Shown piece by piece: positions 1 to 5,673 of a stretch of 8,788 bases of DNA (position 1 is the stretch's first letter; every line of letters starts with the position of its first letter). Below the pieces are notes generated by a model, which worked only from the letters and a program-made list of their open reading frames with translations, ran no database searches and was not told the origin of the DNA. The position numbers were made by a program, and so were the translations under genes. This stretch comes from Candidatus Martarchaeota archaeon (GTDB lineage Archaea; Micrarchaeota; Micrarchaeia; Micrarchaeales; Micrarchaeaceae), in NCBI GenBank assembly GCA_023485745.1, contig JAMCZL010000026.1, forward strand, positions 1 to 8,788. Reading direction: 5' to 3'.

Positions 1-1839
1 ATGCAAAATGCAGGCTACAACGAATTTGAACCTGCACTTGACAACGCCGTAGGGCTGTCAGAGGGTTTTGGCGACATATCGTGCAATATCGCATTTAGGA
101 TAGCCAAATCAATCGGAAGGAAGCCGGCCGATGTGGCAAGTTCGATAATTTCCGGGATTGGCAGCATTGAAGCCGTCAAAGGCGTAAAGGAGGAGAACGG
201 ATTTATAAATTTTTATCTGGACAGGAAAAAGTTTACAGCTTTGGTGATGGAATGGTTGCTGGGCGGCAGAAGCAACGCGGTGAAATCTGAGATCGGATCT
301 GGAAAGGCAGTAGTGGTAGAGTCGCCGAGCGCCAATCCGGTTCATCCGCTGCACATGGGGCAGGTGCGCAATGCACTCATCGGAAACGTGCTTGCCAACA
401 TGTATGCAGCCTGCGGATACAGGGTAGAGAGGGAAGATTACATAGATGATCTTGGATTCCAGGTTGCCCAGGCGGTTTGGGGATTGATGCATCTTGAGGA
501 GCTTGGCATAGAGATAAACCCGAACGGCAAGTTTGACCATGAAATAGGAAAAGTATATGTTGAGGTAAACAAGTATGCCGAAACCCACGAGATAAAGGAG
601 GATATAGCCAAGGTTCTGGCCCTTATGGAGCAGGATGGCACGTATGAATCAGTGCTGTGCAGGGACTCTGCGGAAAAATATGTCATGGCCGAGTATGAAA
701 CGCTTTTTGAACTAAATATATATCATGACCTGCTGGTTTGGGAAAGTGACATTATAAGAGAGAAGCTTTTCGAAAAGGCAATGAGGATTATGGAGGACAA
801 GGGCGTGATAGACAGGCCAAAGGAAGGCAAATATTCAGGATGCGCAATAATAAGCTTTGACAGGATAAAGGATTTGCCCGAGGAATTCAGGAACCTGAAG
901 GAGAACGTTAAGGTGCTCGTGCGAAGCAACGGCACGCCGGACTACGTTGCGAAGGACATCGCATTCCACATGTGGAAGTTCGGTATATTTGAAGACAGCT
1001 TTAAGTACAGGGAGTTCGTCAAGCAGCCCGACGGGAGCAGCCTGTATACCACTTCAGAGGATGGAAAGAGAATGGATTTTGGGAACGCCGACATGGCTGT
1101 GAATCCCATAGATACAAGGCAGAGCTTTGAGCAGTCCTTTGTCAGATCCGTAATAGACAGCATCGGCTACCCGGAGAAGGCCAGAAACCTGAAGCATCTT
1201 GCATACGGGGTGGTTGATATCGAGGGCGCAAAACTCGCGGGAAGGAAGGGTACATGGCTGGGTTACACCGCAGACGACCTGATACGCGAGGCCCGAGAGA
1301 GGGCATACGGGCTCATAGGCGCCAGATTCGAGACTTCGCAGGATGAGAGGTCCAGCATAGCGGCAAAAGTTGCACTTGCAGCCATAAGATTCGAATTCCT
1401 CAGACTTTCGAATGAAAAGAAGCTGAACTTCTCTTGGGCTACCGCGCTGAATTTTGAAGGGAGGTCAGGACCGTATTGCCAGTACATGTTTGCCAGAGCG
1501 AACAGGATACTTGAAAACTATGGGAATGAAGGCGCATTATACAAGAGCGCTATAAGGGTTTTTGGGATAGAAGACGACCCGGAGTTCGAGCTTGTAAAGA
1601 AGATGTCGGGATGCGTGGCTGTTCTGGAAAGATCGTGCAGGGAGCTGAAGCCAAACCTGCTGGTTGAGTATGCAGGGGAGCTGGCACTGCTGTTTGGCAA
1701 GTTCTATGAGCGCAAAAACATACTCAAGCTGCAGGACGAGGAGGAAAAGCTCTCCCGCCTGGAAATTGTCGCGTGTTTTAAGATCGTGATGGAGGCCGTG
1801 CTCGCAGTACTAGGCGTTGAGCCGCTGAGCAAGATGTAG
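1..1839 (+). CDS. argS: Arginyl-tRNA synthetase (class I, archaeal/eukaryotic-like)
   Basis: Charges tRNA-Arg with arginine in the cytoplasm using ATP. The 612 residues show the family order. Residues about 1-85 match the N-terminal tRNA-recognition (Add-1) domain, with GDISCN at 24-29. The HIGH region reads NPVHPLHMGQVRNA (112-125), followed by YIDDLGFQ (147-154). VRSNGTPDYVAKDIAFHMWK (307-326) is typical of archaeal enzymes. A KMSK-like loop KLAGRKG (411-417) precedes the DALR anticodon-binding domain with SGPYCQYMFARANRIL (489-504). The protein ends in LSKM, near the usual C-terminus. HIGH is HMGQ and the KMSGRKG-type loop is KLAGRKG, both conservative variants. The ATG is the first base of the window and only 23 residues precede GD, where about 35-40 are usual, so the true start may lie upstream. 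It converges on fen1 with two bases between the stops. Confidence 0.95.
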   Translation: MQNAGYNEFEPALDNAVGLSEGFGDISCNIAFRIAKSIGRKPADVASSIISGIGSIEAVKGVKEENGFINFYLDRKKFTALVMEWLLGGRSNAVKSEIGSGKAVVVESPSANPVHPLHMGQVRNALIGNVLANMYAACGYRVEREDYIDDLGFQVAQAVWGLMHLEELGIEINPNGKFDHEIGKVYVEVNKYAETHEIKEDIAKVLALMEQDGTYESVLCRDSAEKYVMAEYETLFELNIYHDLLVWESDIIREKLFEKAMRIMEDKGVIDRPKEGKYSGCAIISFDRIKDLPEEFRNLKENVKVLVRSNGTPDYVAKDIAFHMWKFGIFEDSFKYREFVKQPDGSSLYTTSEDGKRMDFGNADMAVNPIDTRQSFEQSFVRSVIDSIGYPEKARNLKHLAYGVVDIEGAKLAGRKGTWLGYTADDLIREARERAYGLIGARFETSQDERSSIAAKVALAAIRFEFLRLSNEKKLNFSWATALNFEGRSGPYCQYMFARANRILENYGNEGALYKSAIRVFGIEDDPEFELVKKMSGCVAVLERSCRELKPNLLVEYAGELALLFGKFYERKNILKLQDEEEKLSRLEIVACFKIVMEAVLAVLGVEPLSKM

Positions 1840-1848
1840 GGCTACATC
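1833..1848. repeat. Inverted repeat covering both stop codons of argS and fen1
   Basis: GATGTAG (1833-1839) and CTACATC (1842-1848) are perfect 7-bp arms around GG. The plus-strand arm ends with the argS TAG and the other arm carries the fen1 TAG, so both proteins end in Met-stop. A two-base loop is too tight for a stable RNA hairpin without opening the inner pairs. Three of the seven pairs follow automatically from two facing TAG codons. Confidence 0.6.
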
Positions 1849-2891
1849 CAAGAGGATATGCCTTTTTGTGCAGAAGCCCCGCTGGCCTTCTTCAGGATTT
1901 CTGAGAATTTTCTAACGCGCGCTTCGTCGAAGCCGTGCTCTGCGCACATGAAATTTATTATCTTTTCGATGTCTGGCCGCTTTGACACGCCCTTGCTTAC
2001 TTCAGCTTCAGTTATCTCGCTGACCTCGGGGTTCATGAACAGGTCCTCAACGTCTTTGGGGTCAACTTCGAATTCGTAGCCGAATTTCTGCTTTGCAAAC
2101 TCTATGACATCGGAAATGGAATTTGAGCTTTTGACCGCCTTCAGCGCGGTTTTAGGGCCCACCCCTTTTACTCCGTCGTTGAAGTCTGTGCCGAGCAGTA
2201 TGCCCACCCATATCAGTTTCTGGCGGGTTATGCCCAGAGACCCAAGCGTTGCATCAAGGTCAACCATTTCAGGGTTTACATTTACGAAAACATTCTTTCC
2301 AGGAAGCTTCCTTCGGCCCGAAAGGGTTAGATTCCTCACGACCTTCTTTGAGCCGAAAAGCAGCGTGTCGTAGTCCTGGCTTGCTGCAGCATACGCTATT
2401 CCTTTGGAGCACATATAGCTGGCTTGGGCCTCGCCCTCGCTCGGCGCATTTATGTAATATATTCCCATGTGGCCTAGGAGCTCCTTGGCGCTTGAAACTA
2501 TTTCCTTGGTTATGCGGGTGCTTGCCTGGGCAAACTTGCGCACCTCTTCAGCCTGCCCGGCCGCCACTGCCTTCTGCCATTCCTCGTAAGCCTTCTCCCT
2601 TCTTGAAATCCGCGCCTCTATCGTCTTCTTTTTAAGGGTTGACGGCATTCCGTCGAAAACGTAAACAAGCTTTATGCCTTTTGCGATCAGGTCTATCGAC
2701 CTGTAGAAAAGCCCGGAGAGATGGCTTGTCACATTGCCTTTTTCGTCGCAAAGCAGCGATCCGTCAGGTTGCCTTATTATCGAAAGGAATTGGTACAGCA
2801 CATTGTACGCGTCTACGGCTACCACTTTTCCGTTGAGCGAGCTTATGTCGAGCTGCTCGCGCACTGCGAGCTTGCTCAGATCTACTGACAT
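1842..2891 (-). CDS. fen: Flap endonuclease 1 (FEN1/Rad2 family)
   Basis: Structure-specific nuclease that removes 5' flaps in lagging-strand maturation and base-excision repair, normally with PCNA. Starting at the ATG ending at 2891 gives 349 residues, and the metal ligands then fall at D27 (VDAYN), D80 (VFDGMP), E152/E154 (PSEGEAQ), D173/D175 (SQDYDTL) and D236 (GTDFN), matching Pyrococcus furiosus numbering as I recall it. A helix-hairpin-helix GVKGVGPKTA follows. Upstream in-frame TTG (2900) and GTG (2897) would add three residues but fit the family start MxVDL less well. GGTG at 2898-2895 is a possible ribosome-binding site. The usual Gly2 is Ser. The C-terminus QKGISSWM resembles a PIP box with Met in place of the last aromatic residue. 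It lies 9 nt after the mbf1 stop, so co-transcription is likely. Confidence 0.95.
   Translation of the reverse strand: MSVDLSKLAVREQLDISSLNGKVVAVDAYNVLYQFLSIIRQPDGSLLCDEKGNVTSHLSGLFYRSIDLIAKGIKLVYVFDGMPSTLKKKTIEARISRREKAYEEWQKAVAAGQAEEVRKFAQASTRITKEIVSSAKELLGHMGIYYINAPSEGEAQASYMCSKGIAYAAASQDYDTLLFGSKKVVRNLTLSGRRKLPGKNVFVNVNPEMVDLDATLGSLGITRQKLIWVGILLGTDFNDGVKGVGPKTALKAVKSSNSISDVIEFAKQKFGYEFEVDPKDVEDLFMNPEVSEITEAEVSKGVSKRPDIEKIINFMCAEHGFDEARVRKFSEILKKASGASAQKGISSWM
1863..1867 (+). terminator. Candidate T-tract terminator for argS
   Basis: A run of five T begins 24 nt after the last base of the argS stop, inside the 3' end of fen1 and antisense to its Gln-Lys tail codons. Archaeal RNA polymerase can terminate at short T tracts without a hairpin. 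The tract is short, so this is a weak call. Confidence 0.3.
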
Positions 2892-2900
2892 TTGCACCAA

Positions 2901-3356
2901 CTATGCAAAGTCCCCTATTGTGGTAACGCCGTTGTCGCTCCTGTAATGCTGGTTGTCCTCGGCTTCAGACCTGGAGGCTGTAAGCTTTATGTTAAGTGTT
3001 TTCTCCAGCTTCTTTATTAACTGGGCTGGCGGCGCGGCCTTCTCCGCCTCCACCCTGCTAAGAAATGTCTCCTTCTCATTTATCATTTCTGCGAGCACCT
3101 TTATTGGTATCTTTAGCCGCTCGCGGGCCTCGCGTATCACCCTCCCGTAGTTGTCAACTAATGGAGGCTCGTCTATGCTCTTTTTGGCTGTCTTTTGGTA
3201 TGTGCCGTGGTAGCCCCGGCTTGCGGAATCTGTGGGCCGGTGTGACAGTACTTTCTTGCCATTTGCACAGCTTGCACATACCCTCAATTCAACACCCTCT
3301 ACAAGAACCACGTACGCAGAATCTGTGCTTTTGCCGCATAGCTCGCATTCTTCCAA
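2901..3356 (-). CDS. mbf1: Archaeal multiprotein bridging factor 1 (zinc ribbon plus XRE-type HTH)
   Basis: MBF1 is a basal transcription coactivator; archaeal forms have also been linked to the ribosome. Of 151 residues, the N-terminal zinc ribbon has C4-x2-C7 and C27-x2-C30, with VEGVELRVCASCA typical of the archaeal subgroup. A charged linker (31-65) leads to a Cro/C1-type helix-turn-helix at about 69-125 (IREARERLKIPIKVLAEMI, then LSRVEAEK), and the tail TTIGDFA resembles family C-termini. The start must be the TTG ending at 3356: the codon just upstream is TAG, no in-frame ATG precedes the ribbon, and its first Cys is codon 4. GGTGG at 3365-3361 is a good ribosome-binding site four bases before it. 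It is the first gene of a unit with fen1 and is transcribed away from the site-2 protease gene. Confidence 0.9.
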   Translation of the reverse strand: MEECELCGKSTDSAYVVLVEGVELRVCASCANGKKVLSHRPTDSASRGYHGTYQKTAKKSIDEPPLVDNYGRVIREARERLKIPIKVLAEMINEKETFLSRVEAEKAAPPAQLIKKLEKTLNIKLTASRSEAEDNQHYRSDNGVTTIGDFA

Positions 3357-3360
3357 CTAA

Positions 3361-3365
3361 CCACC
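3361..3365 (-). promoter_or_regulatory. Ribosome-binding site of mbf1
   Basis: GGTGG on the minus strand lies four bases before the TTG start and pairs with the anti-Shine-Dalgarno end of archaeal 16S rRNA. It supports the non-ATG start. Confidence 0.6.
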
Positions 3366-3381
3366 AAGTATTAATTGCAAT

Positions 3382-3395
3382 GAAAGGTATAAAAT
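3382..3395 (+). promoter_or_regulatory. Candidate BRE and TATA box of the site-2 protease gene
   Basis: Purine-rich GAAAGG (3382-3387) directly precedes TATAAAAT (3388-3395), the order of archaeal BRE and TATA elements. Start of transcription about 25 bp downstream would fall near 3414-3418, within the left arm of the inverted repeat at 3413-3441. Confidence 0.5.
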
Positions 3396-3397
3396 TC

Positions 3398-3403
3398 TTA
3401 AAT
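3398..3403 (-). promoter_or_regulatory. Candidate TATA element for mbf1-fen1
   Basis: ATTTAA on the minus strand would place transcription start near 3375, leaving a leader of about 19 nt that includes the GGTGG site. The alternative ATTTTATA (3395-3388), the reverse face of the protease TATA box, would leave only about 10 nt. The spacer is AT-rich throughout, so the exact box is uncertain. Confidence 0.35.
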
Positions 3404-3412
3404 TCAAAATAG

Positions 3413-3441
3413 CATGCGCTTATTATCGGGTTTAGCGCATG
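3413..3441. repeat. 8-bp inverted repeat whose right arm contains the protease start codon
   Basis: CATGCGCT (3413-3420) and AGCGCATG (3434-3441) are perfect reverse complements separated by 13 nt. The last three bases of the right arm are the ATG of the site-2 protease gene. As RNA it would be an 8-bp stem with a 13-nt loop that pairs the start codon. As DNA the arms are 21 bp apart centre to centre, about two helical turns, as expected of an operator for a dimeric regulator. Confidence 0.55.
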
Positions 3442-4914
3442 GCAGCAGAAAAGGACGGTCGTTTAAGCACGACCGCAAAGATCCGGATTTCTTTTGTCGC
3501 AGTAGCTTCGCTGCTGGCCCTTTATGCAGACTACATATCTGCCATAGGGATCCTGAACCAGATACTGCTCGGGCTTGTTGTGTTATTTGTCTCTGGCGCT
3601 ATAATAAAAAAGATAGGCTCTTTGAACGGCGGCTACGGAGTGTATATGATTAGCACTAGTAGGGGCATAGGCGCGATAAACAGGATTGCAAAGTCGCACA
3701 AAAGTTTCTGGAATAACATGGCGCTCTGGGGCATAGTTCTCGGCTTTGGAATCTTCTCTTATCCGATAGTCAAGGGCAAGATAAGCAAAGGCACATTTGC
3801 CTTCGGCATATTTACGATACTATTCATTCTGATCCTGGTGACCCCGTACTTTAGCTACTCTCTTCAGTTTATAGACCTGCCTGGTTTGCAGGCCAGGATA
3901 GCCTCTGCGCAAACCGCTTCCGCGAGTTCGGGTGTTTCGCCTCTGTCTTATCTTTCTCTTGTAATAACCGTTGTCTTCGGGTTTTCGGGATTTGTATTCT
4001 TTTCCCTGCTCCTGAATTCATTCAGCATACTTTTGGCAGTATTTGCAATATTCCAGCACTTCGCTGCGAACGGAGTCGTTACAACCAAACCGCTCCAGAG
4101 TGTGATACCCGGCGTAGCGCCAATAATCCCTGGGCTTGACATACCGCTTATAGCGGGGGTTATCGCGCTTGCCGTACTGCTGGTCGCACACGAGTTCTCC
4201 CACGGCATACTATCCAGGATATTTAGGGTCAGGATAAAATCCATAGGGCTGCTGCTTTTCGGCATAATACCTATAGGTGCCTTCGTGGAGCCGGATGAGG
4301 AAAAGGTGAAGAAGCTCGATGCCATATCGCAGAACAAGATATTTTCAGCCGGCATATCCGCTAATTTTGTGCTGATGTTCGTTTTCTTTGTGCCGATGCT
4401 GCTGCTGCTCGTATTCGCATTGCCGCACATCTACGTGCAAAAGTTGATTGTGGAAAGCACTACTCCGGGATTTCCGGCCAATGGCGTAATAGCGCCCGGA
4501 GCGCAGATACTTTCCTGGGACGGCGTAAACGTAAGCACATTGTCCCAGCTAGAAGCAGTCGCTGTGAAGGACATGCCTGGCGGCGTCGTTACAGTATCTA
4601 CCAGCCAGGGCGACCATTCGTTTATAGCAAAGTCTGAGAACGGTTCTTCGCGCGGGTTTATAGGCGTGGATGTGGGGCAGGTTTCTTCTCCTGTGGTAAA
4701 TACCCCGCTCAAGAGTACGGAGTACTTTTTGTATACCGTTTTCGCGCTCTCTTTCATGTTCAATTTTCTAGTTGCGGTGGTAAACCTTCTTCCGCTACCG
4801 GGCTTCGACGGAAAAAGGATATACGATGCAAGCGTGAAGGACAAGCGGATTACAAACTTCCTTGCCGCCGTAGTCATTGTAACGCTGTTGATAAACATAA
4901 TACCGTGGATATAG
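3439..4914 (+). CDS. Site-2 protease family membrane metalloprotease (M50) with PDZ domain
   Basis: Zinc intramembrane protease expected to cleave transmembrane segments of membrane-bound substrates, often anti-sigma factors or signalling proteins in this family. The catalytic HEFSH is at 251-255 within a hydrophobic segment (235-256), followed by the family signature IPIGAFVEPDEE (277-288). The third zinc ligand is D457 in NLLPLPGFDG (449-458). A PDZ-like domain (about 338-412, ending RGFIGV) lies between the two catalytic halves. Hydrophobic segments at about 17-35, 36-55, 94-110, 119-138 and 170-206 form a long N-terminal membrane region before the core, so 491 residues exceeds minimal S2Ps of about 340-370. 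An in-frame TAG at 3433-3435 fixes ATG 3439 as the first possible start. No strong ribosome-binding site is visible. The substrate cannot be inferred from neighbours. Confidence 0.92.
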   Translation: MAAEKDGRLSTTAKIRISFVAVASLLALYADYISAIGILNQILLGLVVLFVSGAIIKKIGSLNGGYGVYMISTSRGIGAINRIAKSHKSFWNNMALWGIVLGFGIFSYPIVKGKISKGTFAFGIFTILFILILVTPYFSYSLQFIDLPGLQARIASAQTASASSGVSPLSYLSLVITVVFGFSGFVFFSLLLNSFSILLAVFAIFQHFAANGVVTTKPLQSVIPGVAPIIPGLDIPLIAGVIALAVLLVAHEFSHGILSRIFRVRIKSIGLLLFGIIPIGAFVEPDEEKVKKLDAISQNKIFSAGISANFVLMFVFFVPMLLLLVFALPHIYVQKLIVESTTPGFPANGVIAPGAQILSWDGVNVSTLSQLEAVAVKDMPGGVVTVSTSQGDHSFIAKSENGSSRGFIGVDVGQVSSPVVNTPLKSTEYFLYTVFALSFMFNFLVAVVNLLPLPGFDGKRIYDASVKDKRITNFLAAVVIVTLLINIIPWI

Positions 4915-4928
4915 TAGGCTTGGCTACT
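4913..4928. repeat. Inverted repeat at the protease/phosphoesterase convergent ends
   Basis: AGTAG (4913-4917) and CTACT (4924-4928) are perfect 5-bp arms around a 6-nt loop. The left arm overlaps the protease stop and a second TAG; the right arm carries the phosphoesterase stop. It could form a small hairpin in either transcript, but the stem is short and partly forced by facing stop codons. Confidence 0.4.
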
Positions 4929-5673
4929 GCGCGGTCATTTTTCTAAGCTCGGAGATTTTCCCGAAATCCATGGTAGAGCCGTAGCCCACAACTATGGCAT
5001 GCATTTCGTCTATATCGATTTTTTTGAATATTGGTGAGAGCAGCGATTTCCTGCTTTCGAGGTTTATTTCTGTGCCTCCGGCAAAATAGCTCATGGCCGG
5101 GAGCACCAGGAGTCTCCTGCCCTTGTATTTTCCGTAAAGGAAGCACTTTATCTTTTCCTTTCTCCCGTTTTCGTAGTATATGCCTATTGCCGGGTGTTCA
5201 TGGCCCATTATTAGCGTGGTGGTGCCCTTACTCTCTATCTTTGGCAATTCCTCGCCGTGGAAAAAGAGGTACTTCCCTATAGTTGCTTGCTGCCTGTGCA
5301 CGGCAAGCTTGAAAGGTATGCTGTACCTCTCTACGAAGTTGTCATGGTTGCCCTTTATCAGTATGGGCCTTATCTTAATTTCTTTTGCAAAGTTTATGAA
5401 ATCGTAAAGTTCGTTGAATTCTTCCACGTCCACGTTCGAAAATTCGTTCTTTATGTCGCCGTCTACGATTATTGAATCGGCCTTCGTGGCCTCGGCTGCC
5501 GACTTTATCATGTCCTTTATCTTCCTGAAGTTGACTTTTGGTATTAGGGCTCCGCGCTTAGACATAACGCCCTCATACCCAAGGTGCAGGTCGGATACAG
5601 CTATGGCATTTATGCTCTTTATGTACGCAATTGGCATGCCTTCGATAAGCTCGATGTCTTCGGTAAGCTTCAT
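4924..5673 (-). CDS. Calcineurin-like metallophosphoesterase (COG1407 / PdeM-like)
   Basis: Binuclear-metal phosphoesterase. Of 249 residues, the metal motifs appear in order: SDLHLG (D28, H30), DGDIKNEF (D73, N77), KGNHD (N109, H110, D111), FFHGE (H139) and GHEHP (H158, H160). The C-terminal LPAMSYFAGGTEIN (191-204) is typical of the COG1407 group. Relatives in bacteria include PdeM, annotated as a ligase-associated DNA-damage nuclease, and related genes sit beside Lhr-type helicases in archaea. That suggests action on DNA or RNA ends, but the substrate is not shown by sequence. The group usually has His where N77 stands, as I recall it. The ATG at 5673 overlaps the helicase stop by 4 nt (ATGA), implying translational coupling; no good independent ribosome-binding site is seen. 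It converges on the protease gene with 9 nt between stops. Confidence 0.9.
   Translation of the reverse strand: MKLTEDIELIEGMPIAYIKSINAIAVSDLHLGYEGVMSKRGALIPKVNFRKIKDMIKSAAEATKADSIIVDGDIKNEFSNVDVEEFNELYDFINFAKEIKIRPILIKGNHDNFVERYSIPFKLAVHRQQATIGKYLFFHGEELPKIESKGTTTLIMGHEHPAIGIYYENGRKEKIKCFLYGKYKGRRLLVLPAMSYFAGGTEINLESRKSLLSPIFKKIDIDEMHAIVVGYGSTMDFGKISELRKMTAQ
4938..4942 (+). terminator. Candidate T-tract terminator for the site-2 protease gene
   Basis: Five T begin 24 nt after the last base of the stop, inside the 3' end of the opposing phosphoesterase gene. This is the same distance as at the argS end. It is short, so weak alone. Confidence 0.3.

Noticed and set aside
109..588. A 159-codon minus-strand open frame inside argS
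   Set aside because: It lies opposite the conserved HIGH-containing region of argS and shows no domain.
2892..2900. Starting fen1 at TTG 2900, directly after the mbf1 stop
   Set aside because: Starting at the ATG ending at 2891 restores the family N-terminus and places all catalytic acids at the expected positions.
3357..3438. A small RNA gene or riboswitch in the divergent spacer
   Set aside because: Only 82 nt, AT-rich, explained by two promoters and one inverted repeat; no tRNA-like or known riboswitch fold is visible.
3414..3653. 79-codon plus-strand frame starting at an ATG in the left arm of the inverted repeat
   Set aside because: It overlaps the 5' end of the site-2 protease in another frame and has no family features; the protease frame has clear homology and an upstream in-frame stop.
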